The notes below the pieces were generated by a model that did not search any database, was not told where the DNA came from, and saw only the letters and a list, made by a program, of their open reading frames with translations. DNA of 64,000 bases from Chitinophagales bacterium (GTDB taxonomy: Bacteria > Bacteroidota > Bacteroidia > Chitinophagales > JADIYW01): contig JAIBAX010000012.1 in assembly GCA_019694955.1 (NCBI GenBank), positions 1 to 64,000 on the forward strand. Direction: 5' to 3'. A program made the position numbers and the translations under genes. Positions 45,188 to 53,792 of this stretch are shown here, in pieces. How positions within the stretch are numbered: the stretch's first letter is position 1; the number at the start of each line of letters is the position of its first letter.

Positions 45188-46300
45188 TTAACACCATAAA
45201 AGGCTGATCAGTGCTTGCGTGTTTTTTTGGTTATCATAACGCCTTAAATACTCCATTCTTTCTTTTTCATGAAGTGAGCTATATTTCATGGGATATACTT
45301 GCTTGATCATATCTTTCCATTGTTCATGGGTATTTGCATAGAAAACGGTGCTTAATCCGGTATTTTCTGTTGTATTTGTAATGATAAATTTACCGCTATA
45401 CAAGGCATTCACCAGTTTTATCTTGGCGCCACACTGTATTTGAAATGGCAAAAGATGTATATGTGCTGTCCTTAAAAGGTGCAACATCTCTTCCTGATTT
45501 GGATTCTTCCGCAACTCAACATTGGGATATTGTCCTATTTTCGCTACCAAATGTTTGGAAGGATTCTTTCCGGCGATGATGATTTTATAAGGTTCATTTC
45601 CCAAAGTATCCAATAGAAATTCTACGGAAGCCCTATTTTCATTTACAGAAAGATTCCCATGATATAAGAAAAAAGAAGCCTCCTCTTTAGTCGGCAAGAT
45701 TTCTTTATTGGCATGAAAGCATGGTATATAATGAACTTTCTTACCGTACTTACTTAAATAATAATGTTTATCAGCTTCGGAGATACAGGCAATTATATCA
45801 GCAAAACCTAACACGTCCTCAAAAAACGCCAGTCTCTTTGCCTCCCGACGAAAATACCACCGCCGAAACAGATTTTTTTCCAATGCTGCCAAACTGCTGT
45901 AATAATCGTGTTCTATATTATGTAACCTTACCAGTTTTTTTCGCTCCCGCAACATTGGATGCGCCAGAAAAAAGCACGTATGTATTCCTTCAAAGATGAT
46001 TGGATAATCGTCCTTAACTAAATTGCGTAAAAGAGTCTCATCAGAACGGGTAGCTACTATAAAAGGCTTTGCATCTAAAAGTTTTAAAGGATGTAGCTTT
46101 CGTGGGTAATAATAGACTTGCTCACACATTTCCGCCAGTCGCTTTGACACTTGTCTACCGTAGATAAAACTATGCAAATGAACCTTAACGCCTGCATTTA
46201 CTAGGCATGCTATTTTATAGTAAATTTCTATTACGCCACCATAATCGGGTGGTGAGGGAACGTCAAAAGCAATAATATGAACATGCTGCTCTTGCAACAT
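45188..46300 (-). CDS. Glycosyltransferase (GT4-like)
   Basis: A 370-aa GT-B-fold protein. The N-terminal half has VPSPPDYGGVIEIYYKIACL, the usual glycine-rich start and sugar-acceptor region; the C-terminal half contains FLYHGNLSVNENRASVEFLLD and KIIIAGKNPS, with an acidic donor-binding segment CGAKIKLVNALYSGKFIITN. The substrate is not predictable. It starts 2 nt before the stop of the AarF-like gene. The left edge of the 5571-bp duplication cuts this gene: this copy is complete, while a second, 5'-only copy lies at 51329-51871. Confidence 0.85.
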   Translation of the reverse strand: MLQEQHVHIIAFDVPSPPDYGGVIEIYYKIACLVNAGVKVHLHSFIYGRQVSKRLAEMCEQVYYYPRKLHPLKLLDAKPFIVATRSDETLLRNLVKDDYPIIFEGIHTCFFLAHPMLRERKKLVRLHNIEHDYYSSLAALEKNLFRRWYFRREAKRLAFFEDVLGFADIIACISEADKHYYLSKYGKKVHYIPCFHANKEILPTKEEASFFLYHGNLSVNENRASVEFLLDTLGNEPYKIIIAGKNPSKHLVAKIGQYPNVELRKNPNQEEMLHLLRTAHIHLLPFQIQCGAKIKLVNALYSGKFIITNTTENTGLSTVFYANTHEQWKDMIKQVYPMKYSSLHEKERMEYLRRYDNQKNTQALISLLWC

Positions 46301-46302
46301 GC

Positions 46303-47973
46303 TTAATCTTGTCTAAGTGCAAGGATAGCGCCCACCACAAAAAGGGCTGTATATGCCTGCCATGGCTGTCCGGTGGCTACCAACATACATCCACCCAGAA
46401 TACAGCAACCACCCAAGATAACATTTTTGATGCCCTCGATTGGATTTTTCTTCTTCTGCTCTACTAAATTGCGTTCTAATATCCTGAATCCTTCCATCAA
46501 TACTGCGGGACTTCTCATAATGACATCGAACAATTCCGGTGCATTCAATAACTGACTTTTTAGCAAATCAACAGGATTGACCTCGTTCAATACCAATCTC
46601 CTTATATGTTTTTTGGAGACTTTAGCAATATTCAAATTCGGTAATATGACGTTTCCAACACCTTCAAAAGTAACGATGGCTTTCACCATTAGTACCAATT
46701 CCAAAGGAAAATACATCCTATACTTGGCCCCTAAAACTACCGATTCAAAAATGAGCTGCCCTAGAGAAAAGTCTGCAAAATTGGGTGAACGTTGCCATCT
46801 ATTGGCTACTTGAACAAACTCTTTTCTAAATCCTTCGATATCGCCTCCTTTCCCGGGCTTTGCTACTAACGACAGGTATCTTGCTGATGCCTGTGGATCG
46901 CCGGCAACTAAACTGCTGTAATAGTACAACATGTTCTTTCTGGTATCTTCCTCGAAACGTCCGACCATGCCTAAATCGATGAAACCACACTTTACACCTG
47001 TATCATCTTTCAAAATGATTAAGTTGCCGGGGTGTAAATCCGCATGGAAAAAACCATCGCTGTACAACATTTGTATGATGGACATAGCACCCAAATCCAC
47101 GACTTTTTCTTTTTCCTCCTGATTGAGAATGGCAGCGAGCTGCGCATCGGGCTTATACCCTTTAAAAAACTCCATGACGATTACATCAGGTGTACTATAA
47201 TCGCGATACATTTTTGGGAAAACGACATCAGGATGTTTCGCAAAATTAGCACTGAATAATTCGGCATTTTCCACTTCCAACCTAAAATCCACCTCTCTGT
47301 TAGTATAATCGCAGAACTCTGTCATCATGTTCTTAGGTTGCAACTGAGGTATAAAATGTTCCAAAATTCCCCCTAAAGACTTGATGATTTTGCTATCTGT
47401 AACGATAATTTCTCTAGTTCCGGGTTTGAGCAGTTTGATGACCACTTCTTCTCCTGACCTTAAAACGGCTTTATGCGCCTGTGCAATGGAAGCAGAACCC
47501 AGCGGCTTCTCTCCAATGCTCTTAAAAATTTTATGGTAGGGTTGCTTCCATTGCTCTTCGGCTTTTTCTAAAAAACGCTCATAAGGCAAAGCCGGAAGGG
47601 AATCCAGCAGTTTCTTCAGTTCATCTGTGACTTCTTTGGGAAGAATATCTTCCCTCAAACTCATAATTTGCCCCAACTTAATATATGTTGGACCCAACAT
47701 CTCAAGTCTTCTTCTTAGCTGTACGGCAAAAGGTTGTCTGAGCAACTTCTTATTTAAAAATGGATAGTGCAACCAAAGAAAAATCTTCAGAAAAGTATAC
47801 CTGAATTTCTTTTTGGCATTCGTTTCCTTTCGGTGCTTCAAAAACGCATAACCACCACCCAATAGCAACCCCGTTAAATGACGAGTGGTAACAATCAACC
47901 TTATCCATAAAGGGCTTGGCTTGCGTTCGATATATCTTTCAAATTCTCTTTCCTGTGTAACCGTAGATTCCAT
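46303..47973 (-). CDS. AarF/UbiB-type atypical kinase, copy 1
   Basis: A 556-aa ABC1/UbiB-family protein. Recognisable are the KxGQ motif in LGPTYIKLGQIMSLREDILP, the Ala-rich loop LGSASIAQAHKAVL, VVIKLLKPG with the ATP-binding lysine, DGFFHADLHPGNLIIL and FIDLGMVGRF. Two membrane helices close the protein (GCCILGGCMLVAT, AYTALFVVGAILAL). UbiB relatives assist isoprenoid-quinone (here probably menaquinone) or lipid metabolism and are ATPases rather than protein kinases. It lies 2 nt upstream of the glycosyltransferase gene. An identical copy lies at 51874-53544. Confidence 0.9.
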   Translation of the reverse strand: MESTVTQEREFERYIERKPSPLWIRLIVTTRHLTGLLLGGGYAFLKHRKETNAKKKFRYTFLKIFLWLHYPFLNKKLLRQPFAVQLRRRLEMLGPTYIKLGQIMSLREDILPKEVTDELKKLLDSLPALPYERFLEKAEEQWKQPYHKIFKSIGEKPLGSASIAQAHKAVLRSGEEVVIKLLKPGTREIIVTDSKIIKSLGGILEHFIPQLQPKNMMTEFCDYTNREVDFRLEVENAELFSANFAKHPDVVFPKMYRDYSTPDVIVMEFFKGYKPDAQLAAILNQEEKEKVVDLGAMSIIQMLYSDGFFHADLHPGNLIILKDDTGVKCGFIDLGMVGRFEEDTRKNMLYYYSSLVAGDPQASARYLSLVAKPGKGGDIEGFRKEFVQVANRWQRSPNFADFSLGQLIFESVVLGAKYRMYFPLELVLMVKAIVTFEGVGNVILPNLNIAKVSKKHIRRLVLNEVNPVDLLKSQLLNAPELFDVIMRSPAVLMEGFRILERNLVEQKKKNPIEGIKNVILGGCCILGGCMLVATGQPWQAYTALFVVGAILALRQD

Positions 47974-48221
47974 TATTATTTATATGAATTCAACGAAAAT
48001 AGGAATTTTTTTAAAAATCAAGGAGAAAATTTTCTCAGACAAAGTCTCGTACAGCGATATGCACATTGCGTATTGCGACGTTAACTGTGGTCTATTGACT
48101 ATATGTCTATGGTCCGTTGACCTGTGAACTGTGAACTTTTTTCTACGAATGCACGAATTAAGTTTTTAGGTATGGTCGTCTGTGGACTGTGGTCTGTTGA
48201 CCAATAACCTGTAACTATTGA
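47974..48221. other. Intergenic stretch with decayed short repeats
   Basis: 248 bp without a gene. It holds a 31-bp motif (GTACAGCGATATGC to TATTGCGAC, 48049-48079) related to four copies at 59478-59936, and many imperfect repeats of CTGTGGTCTGTTGACC and CTGTGAACTGTGAAC (48090-48250). The second duplication copy carries it again at 53545-53792. Confidence 0.6.
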
Positions 48222-50000
48222 CTATAATCTGTTGACATTTGACCATTGACCATCATTAAAGATGGTGATGGTGGCTTTGAACCCCTTCCCTTTTTCTGAA
48301 GAAAATGTAAGTTCGCAGTTAATCATTTGCGCTAGGTCTTGTATGATATGCAAACCCAGCCCGGACTGCCCACTATTGATTTTATTGTTCGAAAGATTCT
48401 TATTAAAAACGTCCATATCTACACCACGCCCATTATCGGTAATGATAAACTGTTGATGGTCTTTATTATATGTCCAAATAATTTCTGGTTTATCTTGTTT
48501 ACTCACCGCTTTGATAGCGTTGGAGGTTAGGTTTTGCATCATCACCTGTAAGATATTTATGTCTGTTTGTACAAAAATGCCTTCCTCTTCATGGAAATCA
48601 AAATGTATGAAAGTTTCATTAACAAAGAATCTCTTTAAATATGCGAAAACATCCGCTACAGTTATCTTTTCGATGGTTGGATTGAAGTGATCTAACTGAC
48701 TTTTACTCCATGTTAACATGGTTTCCATATTGTCCAGTAAATTTTTAGCCTGATACTTCGTTTTTTGGTTGAGTTGCTGCAAGGTCGTCTCATCTAATGT
48801 GTTATCCTCTTTTAAATCCAAGAATGAAATAATATTGGCAATGGGACTTCTCAAATCGTGGCTGATGATACTAAATAGCCTTGTTTTTGTTTCGTTGGAT
48901 TTTTGTAAGGCGCGGTTAAGGTGTTGTAATTTAATATTGTTTCTTTTTCTTGCTAATGCCTGAAAATACAAGAGAAATCCGATAACCGTGACAAGGAAAA
49001 GTCCGATTAACAATCCAATTCTCGTTTTCTTTTGGTTGTCGATTTGGATTTGATTGAGTTGAATTTGTCGATTTTTCTTTTCAATTTCCAATTGACTCTC
49101 TTGATTGGCCAATTGATTCTTCACATCTTGCGAATAAACGGAATCGTTGATATAGTAGTAAGTCCTAAAATTTTCCAAGGCATTTTTGTAATCCCCATTT
49201 AGCTCCTGAAGTTCTGATAAAATTCCGGAGTAATAGCCGTAATCGATGATATTGTTCTGATTTTTTGCCAATATAATGGCATGGTTGATAAAAGACGCTC
49301 CTTTTTCAATGCAAGCTTGCCTTGTTTTGGGAATATTTGGCGAAAGGACACTTAAGCTATCATATAGTTGAAATCGAACAATATCTTTAAAAGTATTGCC
49401 AATATTTCCTTCATTGATGATATAATAGCTGTTGCGGGTATCGCCAAAAAAACGCCTACTTTTTAAACTATAATCGAGGTTATTGACATAATCTTGGTCA
49501 AAAGTGATGCTCCAATTGGCATAAAGTCCGGCTAGGCGAGCTGAATCTATGGTGGATTGCAAATAGCATTTTTCGGCTTTTTTAAACATGATTTTAGCAG
49601 AATCATATTGTTGATTAACGACATGTATATCACCTCTTCTTTTAAAGAAATCTCCTTCAAGCAAAGGTTTTCCTTTCGATAATTGATAGGCTTTTTCAAA
49701 ATATTGGTAGGCCTTTTCATGGTTTTTATGGTAGAAAAATACGCGCCCAATACCATAATAACACGATATTAACAAACTATCATTCCCCAATTGAACCCCA
49801 TATTGCGATGCTTTGAGCAAGTAATTCAAGGCTTGGTTATAATTTGCTTCTTCAATATAAAGGGTGCCAATTCTTTGATTTATTATGACTTTGTCTTCTA
49901 ATTTTTTTACTGTTGGTTCTATTTTAACCAATGAATCGAGTGTATTTGCTTGGATAAAAAACAGCATGGACGAGAAGAATATACACGCCAGAAATCTCAT
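48222..50000 (-). CDS. TPR-containing sensor histidine kinase, copy 1
   Basis: A 592-aa kinase. Signal peptide (1-18), then TPR-like repeats (about 35-290, e.g. GTLYIEEANYNQALNYLLKAS and YYGIGRVFFYHKNHEKAYQYF), one membrane helix (RIGLLIGLFLVTVIGFLLYF), a HisKA domain with FSIISHDLRSPIANI (phospho-His in SHDLR), and a complete HATPase domain (NLTSNAIKAVSK, ITDNGRGVDM, SGLGLHIIQDL, GFKATITIF). The TPR part faces the periplasm and may bind peptide or protein. It overlaps the response regulator by 4 nt. An identical copy is at 53793-55571. Confidence 0.92.
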   Translation of the reverse strand: MRFLACIFFSSMLFFIQANTLDSLVKIEPTVKKLEDKVIINQRIGTLYIEEANYNQALNYLLKASQYGVQLGNDSLLISCYYGIGRVFFYHKNHEKAYQYFEKAYQLSKGKPLLEGDFFKRRGDIHVVNQQYDSAKIMFKKAEKCYLQSTIDSARLAGLYANWSITFDQDYVNNLDYSLKSRRFFGDTRNSYYIINEGNIGNTFKDIVRFQLYDSLSVLSPNIPKTRQACIEKGASFINHAIILAKNQNNIIDYGYYSGILSELQELNGDYKNALENFRTYYYINDSVYSQDVKNQLANQESQLEIEKKNRQIQLNQIQIDNQKKTRIGLLIGLFLVTVIGFLLYFQALARKRNNIKLQHLNRALQKSNETKTRLFSIISHDLRSPIANIISFLDLKEDNTLDETTLQQLNQKTKYQAKNLLDNMETMLTWSKSQLDHFNPTIEKITVADVFAYLKRFFVNETFIHFDFHEEEGIFVQTDINILQVMMQNLTSNAIKAVSKQDKPEIIWTYNKDHQQFIITDNGRGVDMDVFNKNLSNNKINSGQSGLGLHIIQDLAQMINCELTFSSEKGKGFKATITIFNDGQWSNVNRL

Positions 50001-50695
50001 GACAGAAGGTTTTGTATTTGCTGTTTGTACATTCTTCCTACGGGCAAAGCATGTCCTTCTACCAGTATTTCTCCTGATTTAATTGAGCTAACTAAGTGTT
50101 TTGGAACGGCATAACTTCGATGAATTCTAATGAAATTTGCGAATGATTTTTCATTAATAAGGTTACCTAAAGTGCCATAAACGGAAAATACTTTTTGCTT
50201 TGTCACAATTTTCGTATAATCTTTCAAGGCTTCCATGTATTGTATTTCATGCAACTGTATTTTATGTTGCTCAATGCCGTCTTTAATTAAAATACTTTCA
50301 CCAAAATGTGTGTCTAACAAGTGTGCTTTTTCTTGAAGTTGCAGGTATTGCCTTATTCTTTCGACACATACCAAAAATCTTTGTTTGGAGAGTGGTTTAG
50401 AGATGAAATCCAAAGCGTTTTGCTCAAAACCTTCTAAAGCATACTCCGGATGGCTGGTAATAAAAACGCATACTGGCACTTCCGGTAATTTGCTTCTGAG
50501 CGTCAATCCATCCATCTCGCCCATGTCAATATCCAAAAATAGAATATCCGGCTTTTCTTCGAGTATAAAAGTTAATGCCTGTTCTGCTTGCTCAAATTCA
50601 CCCACAATCGTTAATTCGTGCACAGACTTTACATGCATACGCAAGGTAAGCCGATCGATTTCATTGTCTTCAACGATTACACAACGGTAAGCCAT
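49997..50695 (-). CDS. LytTR response regulator, copy 1
   Basis: A 232-aa response regulator from the ATG at 50695 (MAYRCVIVEDNEIDRLTL). The receiver has the acidic pair (VEDNE), the phospho-Asp in DILFLDIDMGEMDG, Thr/Ser in VFITSH and Lys in ISKPL; the C-terminal LytTR domain contains IQYMEALKDYTKIVT and IRIHRSYAVPK. It is the cognate regulator of the overlapping TPR kinase. The longer frame up to 50872 has an unlikely N-terminus and overlaps a lipoprotein gene. An identical copy lies at 55568-56266. Confidence 0.9.
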   Translation of the reverse strand: MAYRCVIVEDNEIDRLTLRMHVKSVHELTIVGEFEQAEQALTFILEEKPDILFLDIDMGEMDGLTLRSKLPEVPVCVFITSHPEYALEGFEQNALDFISKPLSKQRFLVCVERIRQYLQLQEKAHLLDTHFGESILIKDGIEQHKIQLHEIQYMEALKDYTKIVTKQKVFSVYGTLGNLINEKSFANFIRIHRSYAVPKHLVSSIKSGEILVEGHALPVGRMYKQQIQNLLS

Positions 50696-50813
50696 TAGTT
50701 GGATTTGGGATAAAAATAGAAAAAAATGTCGTTTGTCGAAAAAAAATGTCGTTTGTCGAATCATCATTTTTTCAAAAATAATAAAGCAACACTTTTGACA
50801 AAAAAAGTACATT

Positions 50814-51323
50814 ATGAAGAAGATGACTATGTTACTAAGTATTACGGCACTATTACTTTTTTCGTGCTGCAAAAAGGACGAGAACGGCGGTTCGGAAGAG
50901 AATTATTTGAGTTTTAACATCGACGGTGTGTTGTGGGAAGCAGATACTGATATTTTTGGGAGTTATCATTTCAGCGAAGAAATTGGCCCTAAACTCATCA
51001 ATATTGCGGGTTCAAAAGGTGAAGGATCGGCACAGCAGGCTTTCAATATTAATCTCTACAATACAGATAAAGAAGGTAGCTATACCGTAAATATACCCGA
51101 CAACACCTCTGCCGGAGCCAATCAGAATGTAGCACAATTAGGAAATTTAACGCCAACAAATTACCTGTGTGGTGGATTAATGCAAGGCAGTCAGTTCACC
51201 GTTAATATCACCAAAGTTTCTAAAGATCCCCAAATTGTCGAAGCTACTTTCAGCGGGAAAATGCAATGCGTGGAAGGTAATACGATAACAATTACAGATG
51301 GCAAGTTTTCTTATCATGAATAA
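50814..51323 (+). CDS. Putative surface lipoprotein, copy 1
   Basis: A 169-aa lipoprotein: signal MKKMTMLLSITALLLFSC with lipobox Cys18, then CKKDENGG, an acidic lysine-containing tag just after the lipidated Cys like the export signal reported for surface lipoproteins of Bacteroidota. The mature part is beta-rich with one distal pair of cysteines (YLCGGLMQG and MQCVEGN), and the opening FNIDGVLWEAD resembles the DUF6252-type small lipoproteins. It is divergent from the LytTR regulator and could be a target of that pair. An identical copy lies at 56385-56894. Confidence 0.75.
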   Translation: MKKMTMLLSITALLLFSCCKKDENGGSEENYLSFNIDGVLWEADTDIFGSYHFSEEIGPKLINIAGSKGEGSAQQAFNINLYNTDKEGSYTVNIPDNTSAGANQNVAQLGNLTPTNYLCGGLMQGSQFTVNITKVSKDPQIVEATFSGKMQCVEGNTITITDGKFSYHE

Positions 51324-51328
51324 ATGTT

Positions 51329-51871
51329 TTAAAATGAGACAATGGCTAATTGGGTTATTAATACTTGCGCTGTCCTTCTCATGTAAAAAAGAGGGCGAGG
51401 AAAATTTGGCAAATACCCACCCATACAAAGGTACAGTAACAGATTTTTTTCCAATGCTGCCAAACTGCTGTAATAATCGTGTTCTATATTATGTAACCTT
51501 ACCAGTTTTTTTCGCTCCCGCAACATTGGATGCGCCAGAAAAAAGCACGTATGTATTCCTTCAAAGATGATTGGATAATCGTCCTTAACTAAATTGCGTA
51601 AAAGAGTCTCATCAGAACGGGTAGCTACTATAAAAGGCTTTGCATCTAAAAGTTTTAAAGGATGTAGCTTTCGTGGGTAATAATAGACTTGCTCACACAT
51701 TTCCGCCAGTCGCTTTGACACTTGTCTACCGTAGATAAAACTATGCAAATGAACCTTAACGCCTGCATTTACTAGGCATGCTATTTTATAGTAAATTTCT
51801 ATTACGCCACCATAATCGGGTGGTGAGGGAACGTCAAAAGCAATAATATGAACATGCTGCTCTTGCAACAT
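51329..51871 (-). pseudogene. 5' fragment of the glycosyltransferase gene, copy 2
   Basis: The first ~143 codons equal those of the glycosyltransferase at 45188-46300 up to SSLAALEKNL. At the junction the frame runs into the lipoprotein sequence and ends at 51329 with an unrelated ~36-residue tail. The C-terminal donor-binding half is missing, so the product should be inactive. Confidence 0.9.
51334..51570 (+). pseudogene. Truncated lipoprotein gene fused to antisense glycosyltransferase sequence
   Basis: The first ~34 codons (MRQWLIGLLILALSFSCKKEG ... YKGTV) are those of the lipoprotein gene intact at 56905. At 51438-51440 the sequence crosses the duplication junction and reads through the reverse strand of the glycosyltransferase until a stop at 51570. 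It is a by-product of the duplication. If translated, it could yield a lipoprotein signal with a nonsense tail. Confidence 0.85.
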
Positions 51872-51873
51872 GC

Positions 51874-53544
51874 TTAATCTTGTCTAAGTGCAAGGATAGC
51901 GCCCACCACAAAAAGGGCTGTATATGCCTGCCATGGCTGTCCGGTGGCTACCAACATACATCCACCCAGAATACAGCAACCACCCAAGATAACATTTTTG
52001 ATGCCCTCGATTGGATTTTTCTTCTTCTGCTCTACTAAATTGCGTTCTAATATCCTGAATCCTTCCATCAATACTGCGGGACTTCTCATAATGACATCGA
52101 ACAATTCCGGTGCATTCAATAACTGACTTTTTAGCAAATCAACAGGATTGACCTCGTTCAATACCAATCTCCTTATATGTTTTTTGGAGACTTTAGCAAT
52201 ATTCAAATTCGGTAATATGACGTTTCCAACACCTTCAAAAGTAACGATGGCTTTCACCATTAGTACCAATTCCAAAGGAAAATACATCCTATACTTGGCC
52301 CCTAAAACTACCGATTCAAAAATGAGCTGCCCTAGAGAAAAGTCTGCAAAATTGGGTGAACGTTGCCATCTATTGGCTACTTGAACAAACTCTTTTCTAA
52401 ATCCTTCGATATCGCCTCCTTTCCCGGGCTTTGCTACTAACGACAGGTATCTTGCTGATGCCTGTGGATCGCCGGCAACTAAACTGCTGTAATAGTACAA
52501 CATGTTCTTTCTGGTATCTTCCTCGAAACGTCCGACCATGCCTAAATCGATGAAACCACACTTTACACCTGTATCATCTTTCAAAATGATTAAGTTGCCG
52601 GGGTGTAAATCCGCATGGAAAAAACCATCGCTGTACAACATTTGTATGATGGACATAGCACCCAAATCCACGACTTTTTCTTTTTCCTCCTGATTGAGAA
52701 TGGCAGCGAGCTGCGCATCGGGCTTATACCCTTTAAAAAACTCCATGACGATTACATCAGGTGTACTATAATCGCGATACATTTTTGGGAAAACGACATC
52801 AGGATGTTTCGCAAAATTAGCACTGAATAATTCGGCATTTTCCACTTCCAACCTAAAATCCACCTCTCTGTTAGTATAATCGCAGAACTCTGTCATCATG
52901 TTCTTAGGTTGCAACTGAGGTATAAAATGTTCCAAAATTCCCCCTAAAGACTTGATGATTTTGCTATCTGTAACGATAATTTCTCTAGTTCCGGGTTTGA
53001 GCAGTTTGATGACCACTTCTTCTCCTGACCTTAAAACGGCTTTATGCGCCTGTGCAATGGAAGCAGAACCCAGCGGCTTCTCTCCAATGCTCTTAAAAAT
53101 TTTATGGTAGGGTTGCTTCCATTGCTCTTCGGCTTTTTCTAAAAAACGCTCATAAGGCAAAGCCGGAAGGGAATCCAGCAGTTTCTTCAGTTCATCTGTG
53201 ACTTCTTTGGGAAGAATATCTTCCCTCAAACTCATAATTTGCCCCAACTTAATATATGTTGGACCCAACATCTCAAGTCTTCTTCTTAGCTGTACGGCAA
53301 AAGGTTGTCTGAGCAACTTCTTATTTAAAAATGGATAGTGCAACCAAAGAAAAATCTTCAGAAAAGTATACCTGAATTTCTTTTTGGCATTCGTTTCCTT
53401 TCGGTGCTTCAAAAACGCATAACCACCACCCAATAGCAACCCCGTTAAATGACGAGTGGTAACAATCAACCTTATCCATAAAGGGCTTGGCTTGCGTTCG
53501 ATATATCTTTCAAATTCTCTTTCCTGTGTAACCGTAGATTCCAT
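51874..53544 (-). CDS. AarF/UbiB-type atypical kinase, copy 2
   Basis: Identical in translation to the copy at 46303-47973 (556 aa, same KxGQ, ATP-lysine and DLHPGN motifs). It is complete, but downstream it is followed by the truncated glycosyltransferase instead of the intact one. Confidence 0.9.
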   Translation of the reverse strand: MESTVTQEREFERYIERKPSPLWIRLIVTTRHLTGLLLGGGYAFLKHRKETNAKKKFRYTFLKIFLWLHYPFLNKKLLRQPFAVQLRRRLEMLGPTYIKLGQIMSLREDILPKEVTDELKKLLDSLPALPYERFLEKAEEQWKQPYHKIFKSIGEKPLGSASIAQAHKAVLRSGEEVVIKLLKPGTREIIVTDSKIIKSLGGILEHFIPQLQPKNMMTEFCDYTNREVDFRLEVENAELFSANFAKHPDVVFPKMYRDYSTPDVIVMEFFKGYKPDAQLAAILNQEEKEKVVDLGAMSIIQMLYSDGFFHADLHPGNLIILKDDTGVKCGFIDLGMVGRFEEDTRKNMLYYYSSLVAGDPQASARYLSLVAKPGKGGDIEGFRKEFVQVANRWQRSPNFADFSLGQLIFESVVLGAKYRMYFPLELVLMVKAIVTFEGVGNVILPNLNIAKVSKKHIRRLVLNEVNPVDLLKSQLLNAPELFDVIMRSPAVLMEGFRILERNLVEQKKKNPIEGIKNVILGGCCILGGCMLVATGQPWQAYTALFVVGAILALRQD

Positions 53545-53792
53545 TATTATTTATATGAATTCAACGAAAATAGGAATTTTTTTAAAAATCAAGGAGAAAA
53601 TTTTCTCAGACAAAGTCTCGTACAGCGATATGCACATTGCGTATTGCGACGTTAACTGTGGTCTATTGACTATATGTCTATGGTCCGTTGACCTGTGAAC
53701 TGTGAACTTTTTTCTACGAATGCACGAATTAAGTTTTTAGGTATGGTCGTCTGTGGACTGTGGTCTGTTGACCAATAACCTGTAACTATTGA

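Larger units (their letters stand above)
45867..51437. repeat. 5571-bp tandem duplication, copy 1
   Basis: Direct repeat unit 1, containing the 5' part of the glycosyltransferase gene, aarF, the HK/RR pair, a lipoprotein gene and the beginning of a second lipoprotein gene. Every gene pair in the two copies is offset by exactly 5571 and has the same translation; spot checks of the intergenic DNA also match. The boundary with copy 2 is ambiguous by 2 bp (AA at 51438-51439). Confidence 0.95.

Noticed and set aside
50696-50872. Longer N-terminus for the LytTR regulator
   Set aside because: The extra 59 residues are hydrophobic and unlike receivers, and they run across the tandem repeats and into the divergent lipoprotein gene. 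The Met at 50695 begins the receiver fold.
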